Below the pieces are notes generated by a model that did not search any database, was not told the origin of the DNA, and saw only the letters and a list, made by a program, of their open reading frames with translations. The position numbers were made by a program, and so were the translations under genes. 64,000 bases of DNA from Parundibacterium terreum (GTDB lineage: Bacteria > Pseudomonadota > Gammaproteobacteria > Burkholderiales > Burkholderiaceae_D): assembly GCF_014636315.1 (NCBI RefSeq), contig NZ_BMED01000007.1:62001-126000 (forward strand), read 5' to 3'. Below, one piece after another: positions 34,744-44,729 of the stretch; position 1 is the stretch's first letter, and every line of letters begins with the position of its first letter.

Positions 34744-36693
34744 TTGCACGCAGGCCCAGGCCGACATGGCCCCCATTTGGACGCACTGATCCCGGCTTCG
34801 ACGCCTGGCCCCAGGCGAACAGCGGCTGGCTTTGCCCTGCGGGACTTGTTCGCCGTTGTATTTGCCGGCATCGCGCTATGGGCGTTGACCAGCTATCCGC
34901 TGGGACGTTATTGGTCCTTGCTTGCGGCTTCCGGCTATGTGCTGGCATTGCGGCGCTGGCCGCGAGCCTGGCTGCCTGCGATGCTGGCAGTATTGCCGGT
35001 GCTTGATTTTGCCCCATTCAGCGGCTGGTTTTTCTTTGACGAGTTTGATCTGCTGGTGTTGCTGACGCTCGCTGGATTGCTATGGCGGCGGCCGTGCAGT
35101 GAGAAAAGCTACCTTTTTTCTGTGCCGGCGCAATGCCTGCTGGGGGGCTTTGTCGTATCGGTCGCGGTTTCCGTGCTGATAGCTTGCTATCCTTATCCTG
35201 CGTGGGATGCCAATGCCTTCAGCAATTACTACAGTCCTTATAATGCGCTGCGTGTAGGCAAGGGCGTGCTATATGCGATATTGCTGCTGCCGTTTCTGCG
35301 AGACGCGTTGCAACAGAATGCAGTAAAGACCTATAGGGCCATGGCCTTTGGCATGGTGATCGGTACTTTGGCCGCCGCCGCTGTAGTTATATGGGAACGG
35401 CTGTCGTTTCCCGGTTTGTGGAATTTCAATAGCGGCTACCGTGTCGTTGGCCCTTTCTCTGGCATGCACACTGGCGGCGCCTATGTAGAAGCCTATTTTG
35501 CGACGGCAATGCCCTTTGTGTTGTGGTGGACATTGAAGAGCCGGCGCTGGCTGCACAGGGGATTTGGCGCTGCCGTATTTGTGATCGGCTGCTATGCGAT
35601 GCTGGTTACCTATGCGCGCGGCGGGTACGTGGCGCTGGTGCTGGCGATGCTGATATTGCTGCTTAGCCTGCTGTTTCGCCGCAGTGCCTTCTTTCGTCGG
35701 CCACATCTGCGTGGCGCCCTGATTGCCTTGCTGCTGCTGGTGGGTGCAGGATGGTTCGGCCTGAGAGATACGCCGATGGAGTACCGCTTCTCCATTGTTC
35801 AGAAAGATGTCGCCAAACGCACCGCGCATTGGGCGAAAGTGCTGGATATCATGGGCAAGGATGCCTACACGCAGGCGCTGGGCATGGGCCTGGGCAGTCT
35901 TCCATACGCTTATTACCGGCATAGCGGTACAGATATCCTGTCTAGCTATAATTTTGCCGGCGAGGCTGGCCATCAATTTTTGCTCCTCAGCGGCGGCGAT
36001 CCCTTGTATTTTGAGCAGATAGTCGATGTACGCGGAGGGCAAGACTACAGGCTGGACCTGACCCTGATGGGGCGCAGTGACGATGCTGAACTGCTGATTC
36101 CGGTCTGCAGAAAGTGGATGCTGTATTCCACTGCATGCAGCTGGAACAGGCTGCCGGTTGGCGATACCGGTGGCGAGTGGAAGAAATACAGCCTGAACGT
36201 CAGTACCCGCAGGTTCCGCGAACAGGCCTGGCATGCCTGGCCCACGGCCAAATTGTCCTTACTGAACCTGAATGAAAACACCCGCGTTGCCATCGCCCAC
36301 GTGTCGCTGCTTTCTGCCGATGGCAAGGAATTGATACAAAACGGCGATTTCAAGCAGGGCATGGATCACTGGTTCTTTGCTGCCGACAATCATTTGCCCT
36401 GGCACTTCAAGAACCTGTTCCTGCAAGTTTTCTTCGAGCAGGGCTGGCTGGGCTTAGGCTTATTCCTGGCCCTGCTGTTGTGGGTAGTGCGTGGACTGTG
36501 GCAGCGCTACCGCGAAAACAGTTTCCCTTTTCCGCCCATTGCGGCCGCACTGGCGGCATTCCTCACGGTTGGCTTGGTAGATAGCTTGTTTGATTTTCCG
36601 CGCATGAGCCTGCTGTTTTATATGCTGGTGGCTTGCGTGCTGTTGCGGCCGCGGTCTGCTACCGCTGCAGAAGGAAAAACGGCACAGGATTGA
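34744..36693 (+). CDS. O-antigen ligase/polymerase-like membrane protein with inserted extracytoplasmic domain
   Basis: This long protein (up to 649 residues) has about ten membrane segments and a Wzy/ligase-type core (YARGGYVALVLAML near residue 285, then AHWAKVLDIMGKDAYTQALG). Between the last two groups of helices lies a roughly 150-residue soluble part (residues ~395-560). It contains QFLLLSGGDPLYFEQIVDV and ELIQNGDFKQGMDHWFFAAD, resembling a jelly-roll carbohydrate-binding module. It probably polymerises or ligates the glycan on the periplasmic side. The start is uncertain: the frame opens after a TAA at 34729 and the only early candidates are TTG codons (34744, 34777, 34846) with no clear Shine-Dalgarno. 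ATG 34736 is out of frame and hits a stop after 17 codons, so a nearby frameshift or sequencing error is possible. Confidence 0.82.
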   Translation: MHAGPGRHGPHLDALIPASTPGPRRTAAGFALRDLFAVVFAGIALWALTSYPLGRYWSLLAASGYVLALRRWPRAWLPAMLAVLPVLDFAPFSGWFFFDEFDLLVLLTLAGLLWRRPCSEKSYLFSVPAQCLLGGFVVSVAVSVLIACYPYPAWDANAFSNYYSPYNALRVGKGVLYAILLLPFLRDALQQNAVKTYRAMAFGMVIGTLAAAAVVIWERLSFPGLWNFNSGYRVVGPFSGMHTGGAYVEAYFATAMPFVLWWTLKSRRWLHRGFGAAVFVIGCYAMLVTYARGGYVALVLAMLILLLSLLFRRSAFFRRPHLRGALIALLLLVGAGWFGLRDTPMEYRFSIVQKDVAKRTAHWAKVLDIMGKDAYTQALGMGLGSLPYAYYRHSGTDILSSYNFAGEAGHQFLLLSGGDPLYFEQIVDVRGGQDYRLDLTLMGRSDDAELLIPVCRKWMLYSTACSWNRLPVGDTGGEWKKYSLNVSTRRFREQAWHAWPTAKLSLLNLNENTRVAIAHVSLLSADGKELIQNGDFKQGMDHWFFAADNHLPWHFKNLFLQVFFEQGWLGLGLFLALLLWVVRGLWQRYRENSFPFPPIAAALAAFLTVGLVDSLFDFPRMSLLFYMLVACVLLRPRSATAAEGKTAQD

Positions 36694-36800
36694 TGCCATT
36701 CTGGCAAAAACCGGAGTGCCGGTTCACCTGCAAGCCTATTCCTTTGCCGGTCTATATTAGAATGCGGGTTCGGCACTTCGTCTCTGATTACCTATTCGAC

Positions 36801-37469
36801 ATGACTTTTCATACCTGGATTACCTATTTCCTCGCCTGCTGGCTGATTGCCATTTCACCCGGCTCGGGTGCAGTGCTGTGCATGTCGCATGGTCTCGCCT
36901 ATGGCGTGAAGAAAACCTCGGGAACCATCCTGGGTTTGCAGATGGGCGGCATGCTGCTGCTGTTTATTGCCGGTGCGGGAGTGGGATCCATCCTGCTGGC
37001 GTCGGAGACCGCCTTTACGGTGGTCAAAACAGTGGGCGCCCTATATCTGATTTATTCCGGCATCAGCCAATGGCGTGCCAGAATTGACACGGGCAAGACA
37101 GCGCCAGCAGAACAGCCGGACAATGCCGTCAGCCAGGCAACAGCACCACGGATTGAAGTACCGGCTTTGCGCCAGAGGATTTTGCAGGGTTTTCTGACCA
37201 ATGCCACCAATCCCAAGGGCATTATCTTCATGGTGGCGGTTCTGCCGCAATTCATCAGCGCGGAAAGGCCTTTGCTGCCGCAACTGCTGATACTGGCTGT
37301 GACCATGTGCAGCGTGGACCTGTTCGTCATGCACGGTTATGCCTTCGCTGCGGCCACCATGCAGGGTTTTTTCCGCAATGCGCGCGCAGTGAAAAGGCAG
37401 AACAGGTTTTTTGGCGGGGTACTGATGGCTGTCGGAACAGCGCTGTTTTTCGTCAAGCGCACCGCCTGA
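36801..37469 (+). CDS. LysE/RhtB family exporter
   Basis: The 222-residue inner-membrane protein has six hydrophobic segments and the family N-terminus MTFHTWITYFLACWLIAISP followed by GSGAVLCMSHGLAYGVKK. A conserved FLTNATNPKGIIFM motif lies near residue 130. It would export amino acids or related metabolites. ATG 36801 is chosen because upstream codons in the same frame (to 36633) overlap the preceding gene and are not protein-like. A hydrophilic linker of about 35 residues sits between segments 3 and 4. Confidence 0.88.
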   Translation: MTFHTWITYFLACWLIAISPGSGAVLCMSHGLAYGVKKTSGTILGLQMGGMLLLFIAGAGVGSILLASETAFTVVKTVGALYLIYSGISQWRARIDTGKTAPAEQPDNAVSQATAPRIEVPALRQRILQGFLTNATNPKGIIFMVAVLPQFISAERPLLPQLLILAVTMCSVDLFVMHGYAFAAATMQGFFRNARAVKRQNRFFGGVLMAVGTALFFVKRTA

Positions 37470-37496
37470 GACAGCGCAGGTAATTCCTGCAGCCCG

Positions 37497-37763
37497 TCAG
37501 GAGCAGGGATTGCCGCTGCCGTTGCTGGCGATCTTGTATAGCTCGTCTTTCAATTGGCAGCGCCGCAGTTTCAATTGCTGCAGCGTAGCGTCATCCAGTC
37601 TTTGCCTGGTGCCGGCTTCATCGCTGGTGATCTGGCTATCGACCTCGTCATGCGCGGCAAGCAGGCGCACAAAGTGAGGATCGTCTTTTCTCAGCATGGC
37701 TATTTTCTCGGCCAGTTCAGGACATTCTTTTTCAAGAGCGTGGGAGAGTAGGGATATTGACAT
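37497..37763 (-). CDS. YdcH/DUF465 family small protein
   Basis: The 88-residue helical protein has the DUF465 pattern: FVRLLAAHDEVDSQI (residues ~31-45) and the basic LQQLKLRRCQLKDELYKIA at the C-terminus. Such proteins are small, cytoplasmic and of unknown function. It is monocistronic on the minus strand, 105 bp from the YigZ gene. Confidence 0.85.
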   Translation of the reverse strand: MSISLLSHALEKECPELAEKIAMLRKDDPHFVRLLAAHDEVDSQITSDEAGTRQRLDDATLQQLKLRRCQLKDELYKIASNGSGNPCS

Positions 37764-37868
37764 GCTGCAACTCCTTTCAATGGGCCGCCATAAACGCCTG
37801 CCGGTCGTTGCATGGTAGTGCAGTTTCGCTTGCGCAGCAAATGCGCTAAATAATATTGCTTAACGGAA

Positions 37869-38459
37869 CTAGGGTGTTTCACCGATACGCTGCAAAGATC
37901 CTCTGAGCAGGCTGTATGCAGAGCTTTCAAATTCCTCTGCCTGGCTCAGCTTCAATTGCAGGCGCAGCACGACCCGCTCTTCGTACACAGCATCCAGAAC
38001 AAGCGCTGCATACTGTTCGGCCAGGCGCCGGAAGGCTGATTCATCGGCGAATTGCAAGGCGAATGTTCTTTCGCATAGTACTTCCACCGGAATCAATTCC
38101 GCCATCTTGAATGCGTCCGAGACCGCCTGGCCATAAGCCCGTGTCAGTCCGCCTGCACCCAGCTTGATGCCGCCCCAATAGCGTACGACTACCGCCAGCA
38201 CATTCGCGACGTGCTTATGCACCAGCACGTTGTACATGGGTTTGGCGGCAGTGCCGGAGGGTTCGCCGTCATCATCGAGGCCGGAATCGCCCTCGCACAG
38301 CAGCACCCAGCAGACATGGACCGCGTTCGGATGCTCGGCACGTATAGCCGCCAGTTTCATACGGGCTTCGGCACGGCTGTTGACGGGGTGTAAGGAGGCG
38401 AGAAAACGGCTTTTCTTGATTTCTATTTCAGCGCTGCAGCTTGCTGCGATCTGGTACAT
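37869..38459 (-). CDS. YigZ/IMPACT family protein
   Basis: The 196-residue protein has the UPF0029 N-terminal domain with EIKKSRFLASLHPV and the family signature DDDGEPSGTAAKPM near residue 65, then VVRYWGGIKLGAGGLTRAYG. A C-terminal DUF1949-like domain follows. Members are linked to translation or stress control; the exact role in bacteria is not established to my knowledge. Confidence 0.92.
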   Translation of the reverse strand: MYQIAASCSAEIEIKKSRFLASLHPVNSRAEARMKLAAIRAEHPNAVHVCWVLLCEGDSGLDDDGEPSGTAAKPMYNVLVHKHVANVLAVVVRYWGGIKLGAGGLTRAYGQAVSDAFKMAELIPVEVLCERTFALQFADESAFRRLAEQYAALVLDAVYEERVVLRLQLKLSQAEEFESSAYSLLRGSLQRIGETP

Positions 38460-38513
38460 GTCAGGTGGTCCACCGCTGGCACGGCATATTTCGCCGCATG
38501 TTAGCTCCGGGTT

Positions 38514-38789
38514 TCATTTCGCCCTGGCTGCCCTGAGCAGTATGCCTGCCAGCAGTGCCGCGGCTGCAGCCCAGAACAGGTAGGGGCTGTATGGGGTTTT
38601 CCCGACAAAGCGCGCCGCGCCATGAGCCAGTCCGCAGGGGCCGTCCAGCGTATACAGGCAATTGCCGGCGTCGGACAGGTGCATGCCCAGCTTGCCGACG
38701 ATGGGCTGATAAAAGCTGAACCACCAGCCGACGGCTGCGGCCAGCATCAGGATGCCGGCGATCAGCAGGGCGTTTGCCAGGTTTTTCAT
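38514..38789 (-). CDS. Small membrane protein, two predicted helices
   Basis: This 91-residue protein has an N-terminal hydrophobic segment (ALLIAGILMLAAAVGWWF) and a C-terminal one (YLFWAAAAALLAGILLRAA). The short loop between them carries two Cys residues (GNCLYTLDGPCG), likely extracytoplasmic and able to form a disulfide. I do not recognise the family. It lies 55 bp upstream of the YigZ gene on the same strand, so they may be cotranscribed. Confidence 0.7.
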   Translation of the reverse strand: MKNLANALLIAGILMLAAAVGWWFSFYQPIVGKLGMHLSDAGNCLYTLDGPCGLAHGAARFVGKTPYSPYLFWAAAAALLAGILLRAARAK

Positions 38790-38846
38790 GGATATCCTTG
38801 TGTGTTACGTCAAATGGCCCGCATTGCCGGGCGCATGCCTGCACGA

Positions 38847-39272
38847 CTAATACGGTCCTGTTACTTTCAGGATGCGCTGCTCGTCTTCGCTGACATGGCA
38901 GGTGTAGCTGCGTGTTCCTGTATAGGCGCCGGAGGCAGTTCTTTCGCTGATTTTCAGGTAGTAGGTCTTTGCATAGACCTTGCCATTCATATACTCGATA
39001 GCGGCCGAATTGCCCTTTTTAATACTCTCTATGACGATATGATCGGGCTCGTCAAACTTGGCATAGGTACTGATTTTTTGTGCGCAGACATGCTCGGTGA
39101 CCGATGCCGGCGCTGCTTCCGGTGCCGCATCCTTGCGTATCTTTTGCGCATTGTCGCCGCAGGGCTGGTCTGAATACACCACGCTGCCGCCGACTTTGCA
39201 TTTGTACATATTGGCTTGTGCATAACTTAGCGTACAGCAGCCGGTCAGCAGTATAGAGAGGATCAATTTCAT
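38847..39272 (-). CDS. Exported protein with DUF4124-like N-terminus
   Basis: The 141-residue protein has a signal peptide (LILSILLTGCCTLSYA, cleavage before QAN). Then comes a DUF4124-like start (NMYKCKVGGSVVYSDQPCG) and a region with paired Cys residues. It is predicted periplasmic with two to three disulfides. Function is unknown. It reads toward the small membrane protein 57 bp downstream. Confidence 0.75.
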   Translation of the reverse strand: MKLILSILLTGCCTLSYAQANMYKCKVGGSVVYSDQPCGDNAQKIRKDAAPEAAPASVTEHVCAQKISTYAKFDEPDHIVIESIKKGNSAAIEYMNGKVYAKTYYLKISERTASGAYTGTRSYTCHVSEDEQRILKVTGPY

Positions 39273-39353
39273 GTTGAGTCGGCGCAGGGCGCGGGCATGG
39301 TATGGAAATGGCGTGAGAACGATGCGGGCACAGGGCGTGCCCGCATGCTTGTG

Positions 39354-41021
<1,668 letters not shown>

Positions 41022-41139
41022 TTGCTATGTTTTCGCTAGTGAAAAGAGGATGGGCGCAAGCATAAACCATGTTGCGCCGGATTGGGGAGTGGAAGCCGCC
41101 GAAACCGGCTGAATTTTATGCCGGGTGTCTTCTGGCCGG

Positions 41140-41622
41140 CTATTTGGCCGGAGTTGCGGGCGCGACGATGTCGCGCTGCATGGGAGCCAGCAAGGCAACT
41201 AGTTTGTTTTGCGTCGCGAAAGGGATATTGTTCTTGTCCATCGCCATTTGCAAATCCTCGACCAGCGCATTGAATTGCAGATTGTTTATGCCCAATTTGC
41301 CGTGCACCAGTTTCATGTCATCGCCGGTATATTTGCATGGCCCGCCGCTGAGTACGCAAAACTGCTCTTTCAGCAGCTTTGCCAGGTTCTTCATATTGGT
41401 TTCCTTGAACTGTTCCTTGATCTTGGCATCCTGCAGTATCAGCACAATCAGGTCGTCGACAATATTGCTGATCCCCTGTTCTGCGCCCAGGCCCTGATAC
41501 AGCTTGTCGTTACCTGCCTGTGCAAAACCGGGAGCAGGGAAAGAAAAGAGCAGGCCGAGCGCTAGACTGAGCATCATCATGCGCAAAGGCAGCTTATTGA
41601 AAATGGTCATAGCGGTTTTCAT
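41140..41622 (-). CDS. Exported group 1 truncated haemoglobin
   Basis: The 160-residue protein has a signal peptide (residues ~10-36, ending GFAQA) followed by a 2-on-2 globin: LYQGLGAEQGISNIVDDLIV at the start of the fold and the proximal His107 in LVHGKLGI. Cys89 and Cys96 (FCVLSGGPC) could form a disulfide. Truncated haemoglobins bind O2, NO or CO. Export to the periplasm is unusual for the family in general but seems typical of this genomic setting. It is 20 bp downstream of the DUF3034 gene and last in that minus-strand unit. Confidence 0.9.
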   Translation of the reverse strand: MKTAMTIFNKLPLRMMMLSLALGLLFSFPAPGFAQAGNDKLYQGLGAEQGISNIVDDLIVLILQDAKIKEQFKETNMKNLAKLLKEQFCVLSGGPCKYTGDDMKLVHGKLGINNLQFNALVEDLQMAMDKNNIPFATQNKLVALLAPMQRDIVAPATPAK

Positions 41623-41642
41623 ATGAGTTGGGCCTTGCTTGT

Positions 41643-42548
41643 CTAGTTGCCGATCTGCACGGACAGGTACCAGCCACGTTGCGTGGTCGGGTTGAATATG
41701 GTGATATCGCCCAGTGTTGCATAGGCGGCAGTGACTGATACGTTCTTGGTGGGGAAGTAAGCCAGGAAGACGTCGTAGTAATCCTTTTCATTGTCCACGC
41801 TCAGATTGCGCGGCTTCATCCTGTATTCCACGCCGCCGACCAGCTTGCGAGTAAACATATACGCTGCCGAAGCTTCAAACATGGGCTTGTAGTTATCGTG
41901 CTTGTCGCCGCCAAAGCCGAGTATGCCCATCTGGTTGGCCTTCGTCATGCGCACGGTGCCGTTCAGCAGCAGGCTCTGGTCCAGAAACAGCTTGGTTGCG
42001 GCGACGTAATAATCGATGCCGTGGTCATCGGTCGCGCCTAACTGCTTGACATTGGTTACTCCCAGGGCTCCCAGGCCGCCTATGCCGTTATTGCGCTTGT
42101 ACATCGCACCGATGGCGATTTGCGGCATCAGCTTGTCCTGGTCTATCACGGCGTCGCCGCTTAGCTTCAGTTTGATGCCGATGATGTCCTGCTTGATATC
42201 CAGCTGGTTCAGCGGGGCTTTGCTGCCGGTGAACTCTTGCTTTGCCACAGAAATCTCTACCCGGTCGGCGATGCCCAGCGATAACCCGTAGGTTTTTAAA
42301 GTGTAATCCTGGGTGCTGACCTGGGTGTAATGGGCGTTGCCGCCGTAACTGTCCGAGCTGCCATAGCCGGTAATCAGCGCCCACGGCGTGATACCGCCGC
42401 CGCCGGCACCTTCCAATTGGCTGACGCCGCCGGTGGCAGTCAATTTGCCCATATCGGGCAAAGACAGGGACTCTGCCGAAGCCGGTGCGCCCGAGCACAA
42501 AGCCATGAGCGTCAAAGTTGTTGGGACGATTGCTGTTCTATATGACAT
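41643..42548 (-). CDS. DUF3034 family outer-membrane beta-barrel protein
   Basis: The 301-residue protein has a signal peptide (cleavage after APASA, ~residue 25), then GGVSQLEGAGGGGITPWALI and alternating strands ending GWYLSVQIGN, as in DUF3034. It is probably a small outer-membrane barrel of unknown cargo. A candidate promoter lies upstream (42609-42638). It is paired with the truncated haemoglobin gene. Confidence 0.87.
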   Translation of the reverse strand: MSYRTAIVPTTLTLMALCSGAPASAESLSLPDMGKLTATGGVSQLEGAGGGGITPWALITGYGSSDSYGGNAHYTQVSTQDYTLKTYGLSLGIADRVEISVAKQEFTGSKAPLNQLDIKQDIIGIKLKLSGDAVIDQDKLMPQIAIGAMYKRNNGIGGLGALGVTNVKQLGATDDHGIDYYVAATKLFLDQSLLLNGTVRMTKANQMGILGFGGDKHDNYKPMFEASAAYMFTRKLVGGVEYRMKPRNLSVDNEKDYYDVFLAYFPTKNVSVTAAYATLGDITIFNPTTQRGWYLSVQIGN

Positions 42549-42939
42549 TTTTTTGTTCTGGACAGATAAAAAAACGCGTAGTGGGGGAGCATATTAGTTT
42601 TATTCTAATTGATACTTTATTCCAATAGCTATAAGCAAGGGCATACTGAAAAATATGGTAAAAATACCACTCTTCATCGCTATAAAATGCAGGTACACTC
42701 TAACAAAAAAGTCCTGCAGGAAAGTTATCCAAGGACAAGTTTTTATGTGAAATATTGTTGAGTATGATTGAGTACAAGTAAGTACGAGCAAGGAAATCAC
42801 AAGCAGACCCTGGTCTTCGTCGTCCGTCATCCTCTATATTTATAAAAAGGAGAGAGGATTTGCTGTTCTCTATAAGAGTCCGTCAAAAAACGGCCTTGTC
42901 CACCTCACATCAGAATTTGCGCCTGGGAAAAGCGGCAGT
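42549..42939. other. Divergent intergenic region, DUF3034 to sensory diguanylate cyclase
   Basis: This 391-bp AT-rich region contains the minus-strand promoter candidate at 42609-42638. Near 42757-42786 is a cluster of short degenerate direct repeats (GAGTATGATTGAGTACAAGTAAGTACGA). No gene is seen; a 76-codon minus-strand frame is not protein-like. No convincing plus-strand promoter was found. Confidence 0.5.
42609..42638 (-). promoter_or_regulatory. Candidate sigma-70 promoter for DUF3034-haemoglobin unit
   Basis: On the minus strand TTGCTT (42638-42633) and TATCAA (42614-42609) are separated by 18 bp. The start point would be near 42602, about 54 nt before ATG 42548. The match is moderate. 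Confidence 0.4.
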
Positions 42940-44670
42940 ATGAAAAAAACTTCCTTACGTCGCGAGCTACTGATACCGGTCACTGTACTTGTCATCGGCG
43001 TGTCGGTTGCGATCGCCTGGGTCTCGATGAAGGCCGGAACCGATGCAGTACAGACGCTGACGCAAAGGGTGCTGACCGACATGGTCAACCGCATCAGCAA
43101 TGCGACCGAGCGCCATCTGGAAGGGGCCTTGATCGCGCTGGAATCGATCTCGCCCAACCCCAAGACTGTCCCCAGGGAGCAGGTATTTTCCGACGACATG
43201 CATACGCTGGAGGTCAACCTGTGGGCTGCCAGCGGCCTGTTCATGAACGTGAATAATTACGTCTACTACGGCGGCTCGGACGGGCGCTTTGTCGGCGTGT
43301 ATCGCATATCCAGCGATTTTGTCCAGTTGTTCTGGCGTCTTCCGGGTGAGGCGCAGCGCGAGGTATATAACGTCAACAGCCCCGGTGATCGATCGAAGAT
43401 GATGCGAACGGACGGCTATGATCCGCGTAAACGGCCGTGGTACCGGATTGCCTCGGTGACCGATAAACCAGTGTGGTCGCCGATCTACAATAATTTCACG
43501 TCGGACTTCCCTACCATCACGCTGGCCAAGGCGGTATTCAGGAAAGACCATACGCTGTCAGGCGTCGTTGCTACCGATGTGACCTTGAAAGTGTTGTCCG
43601 ACTTTTTAAAGACACTGGAAATCAGCAAAAACAGTGTTGCCTATATCCTCGATGCGGACGGCCATATCGTTGCGACCTCGGGGCAGGAATCTCCTGTAAA
43701 GACCGTCGCCGGCATGCCGGTGCATATGACGGCGACAGAAATGAAAACCTCGTTGATCAGCGAAACCTATAAGAAGAGTTTTGAGTGGCAAAGGCAGATT
43801 CTGCAGAAAAGCGCGGATGTGCCGCCCACGCGGCAACTGGAACTCAGCGTCGGCACCGTTGACGTCGCCGTGTCTTCGCTGGGGAGCAAGCAGGGACTTA
43901 ACTGGCTGACCGTGGTTGCGGTGCCGCGCTCGGACTTCATGAGCGGCATCAACCAGGGCTTTGTGCAGAGTGCCATGATCGCCCTGGCCTGTATTATTTT
44001 TGCACTGACCATAGGGCTGGCAATGGTGGAGCGGGTAGTCAGGGATATCCGCAAGCTGACCAATGCGGCGGAGAAATTCGGTAACGGGGAACCGCTACCG
44101 GTGATGGATATACAGCGCGGCGATGAAATCGGTACGCTGGCGCAGACCTTTGTCGAGATGGAAAACAAGCTGCGCTTCGACAAGCTGACCCAGGTTGCCA
44201 ACCGCGAATCGCTGTTCGCGCAAATCAACTACCTGCGCAAGCAGGCCGAACGCAACGCCAGGGATGTGGATGCGTTTACCCTGCTGTTCGTTGATCTGGA
44301 CCGCTTCAAATTCATCAATGACAATTACGGCCATGATGCCGGCGACAAGGTGCTGGTGATTATTGCCGAACGCCTGAAGGCGGCGATACGCGATACCGAT
44401 ACAGTGGCACGCTACGGCGGCGACGAGTTCGTGCTGTTGCTGAAAGAAACCAAGAGCTCGATAGACATCAATAATATGGTGGAGAAAATCTGCGCGCTGG
44501 TGGAAGAGCCGATCTCACTGGATCAAACGATAGTCAGTGTCGGCGTCTCCATAGGCTGGGCCAGTTTCCCCGATGACGGCGACGACTATGTCAGGCTGAT
44601 CAAGATTGCAGACGGGCGTATGTACAAGCGCAAGCGTGACCGCAAATCCAGCCAGATGCATCTGGTTTGA
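42940..44670 (+). CDS. Sensory diguanylate cyclase (Cache-HAMP-GGDEF)
   Basis: The 576-residue protein has an N-terminal membrane helix (residues ~10-30) and a periplasmic double-Cache-like sensor with DGYDPRKRPWYRIA near 165-178. A second helix (QSAMIALACIIFALTIGLAM) is followed by a HAMP domain and a GGDEF domain with an intact GGDEF at 493-497. The inhibitory I-site RDTD lies five residues upstream. It should make c-di-GMP in response to a periplasmic small molecule. It is encoded on the plus strand inside an otherwise minus-strand cluster, convergent with the GGDEF/EAL gene 59 bp away. Confidence 0.93.
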   Translation: MKKTSLRRELLIPVTVLVIGVSVAIAWVSMKAGTDAVQTLTQRVLTDMVNRISNATERHLEGALIALESISPNPKTVPREQVFSDDMHTLEVNLWAASGLFMNVNNYVYYGGSDGRFVGVYRISSDFVQLFWRLPGEAQREVYNVNSPGDRSKMMRTDGYDPRKRPWYRIASVTDKPVWSPIYNNFTSDFPTITLAKAVFRKDHTLSGVVATDVTLKVLSDFLKTLEISKNSVAYILDADGHIVATSGQESPVKTVAGMPVHMTATEMKTSLISETYKKSFEWQRQILQKSADVPPTRQLELSVGTVDVAVSSLGSKQGLNWLTVVAVPRSDFMSGINQGFVQSAMIALACIIFALTIGLAMVERVVRDIRKLTNAAEKFGNGEPLPVMDIQRGDEIGTLAQTFVEMENKLRFDKLTQVANRESLFAQINYLRKQAERNARDVDAFTLLFVDLDRFKFINDNYGHDAGDKVLVIIAERLKAAIRDTDTVARYGGDEFVLLLKETKSSIDINNMVEKICALVEEPISLDQTIVSVGVSIGWASFPDDGDDYVRLIKIADGRMYKRKRDRKSSQMHLV

Positions 44671-44729
44671 GCTTCTGCGGCAGGTGCTCAAGGCAGGACC
44701 GTGCAGCGGTGGCGGTGCAGTAACAGTAA

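Noticed and set aside
34573-34776. 67-codon minus-strand frame before the polymerase-like gene
   Set aside because: No Shine-Dalgarno, no similarity pattern, and it overlaps the N-terminal part of a real gene.
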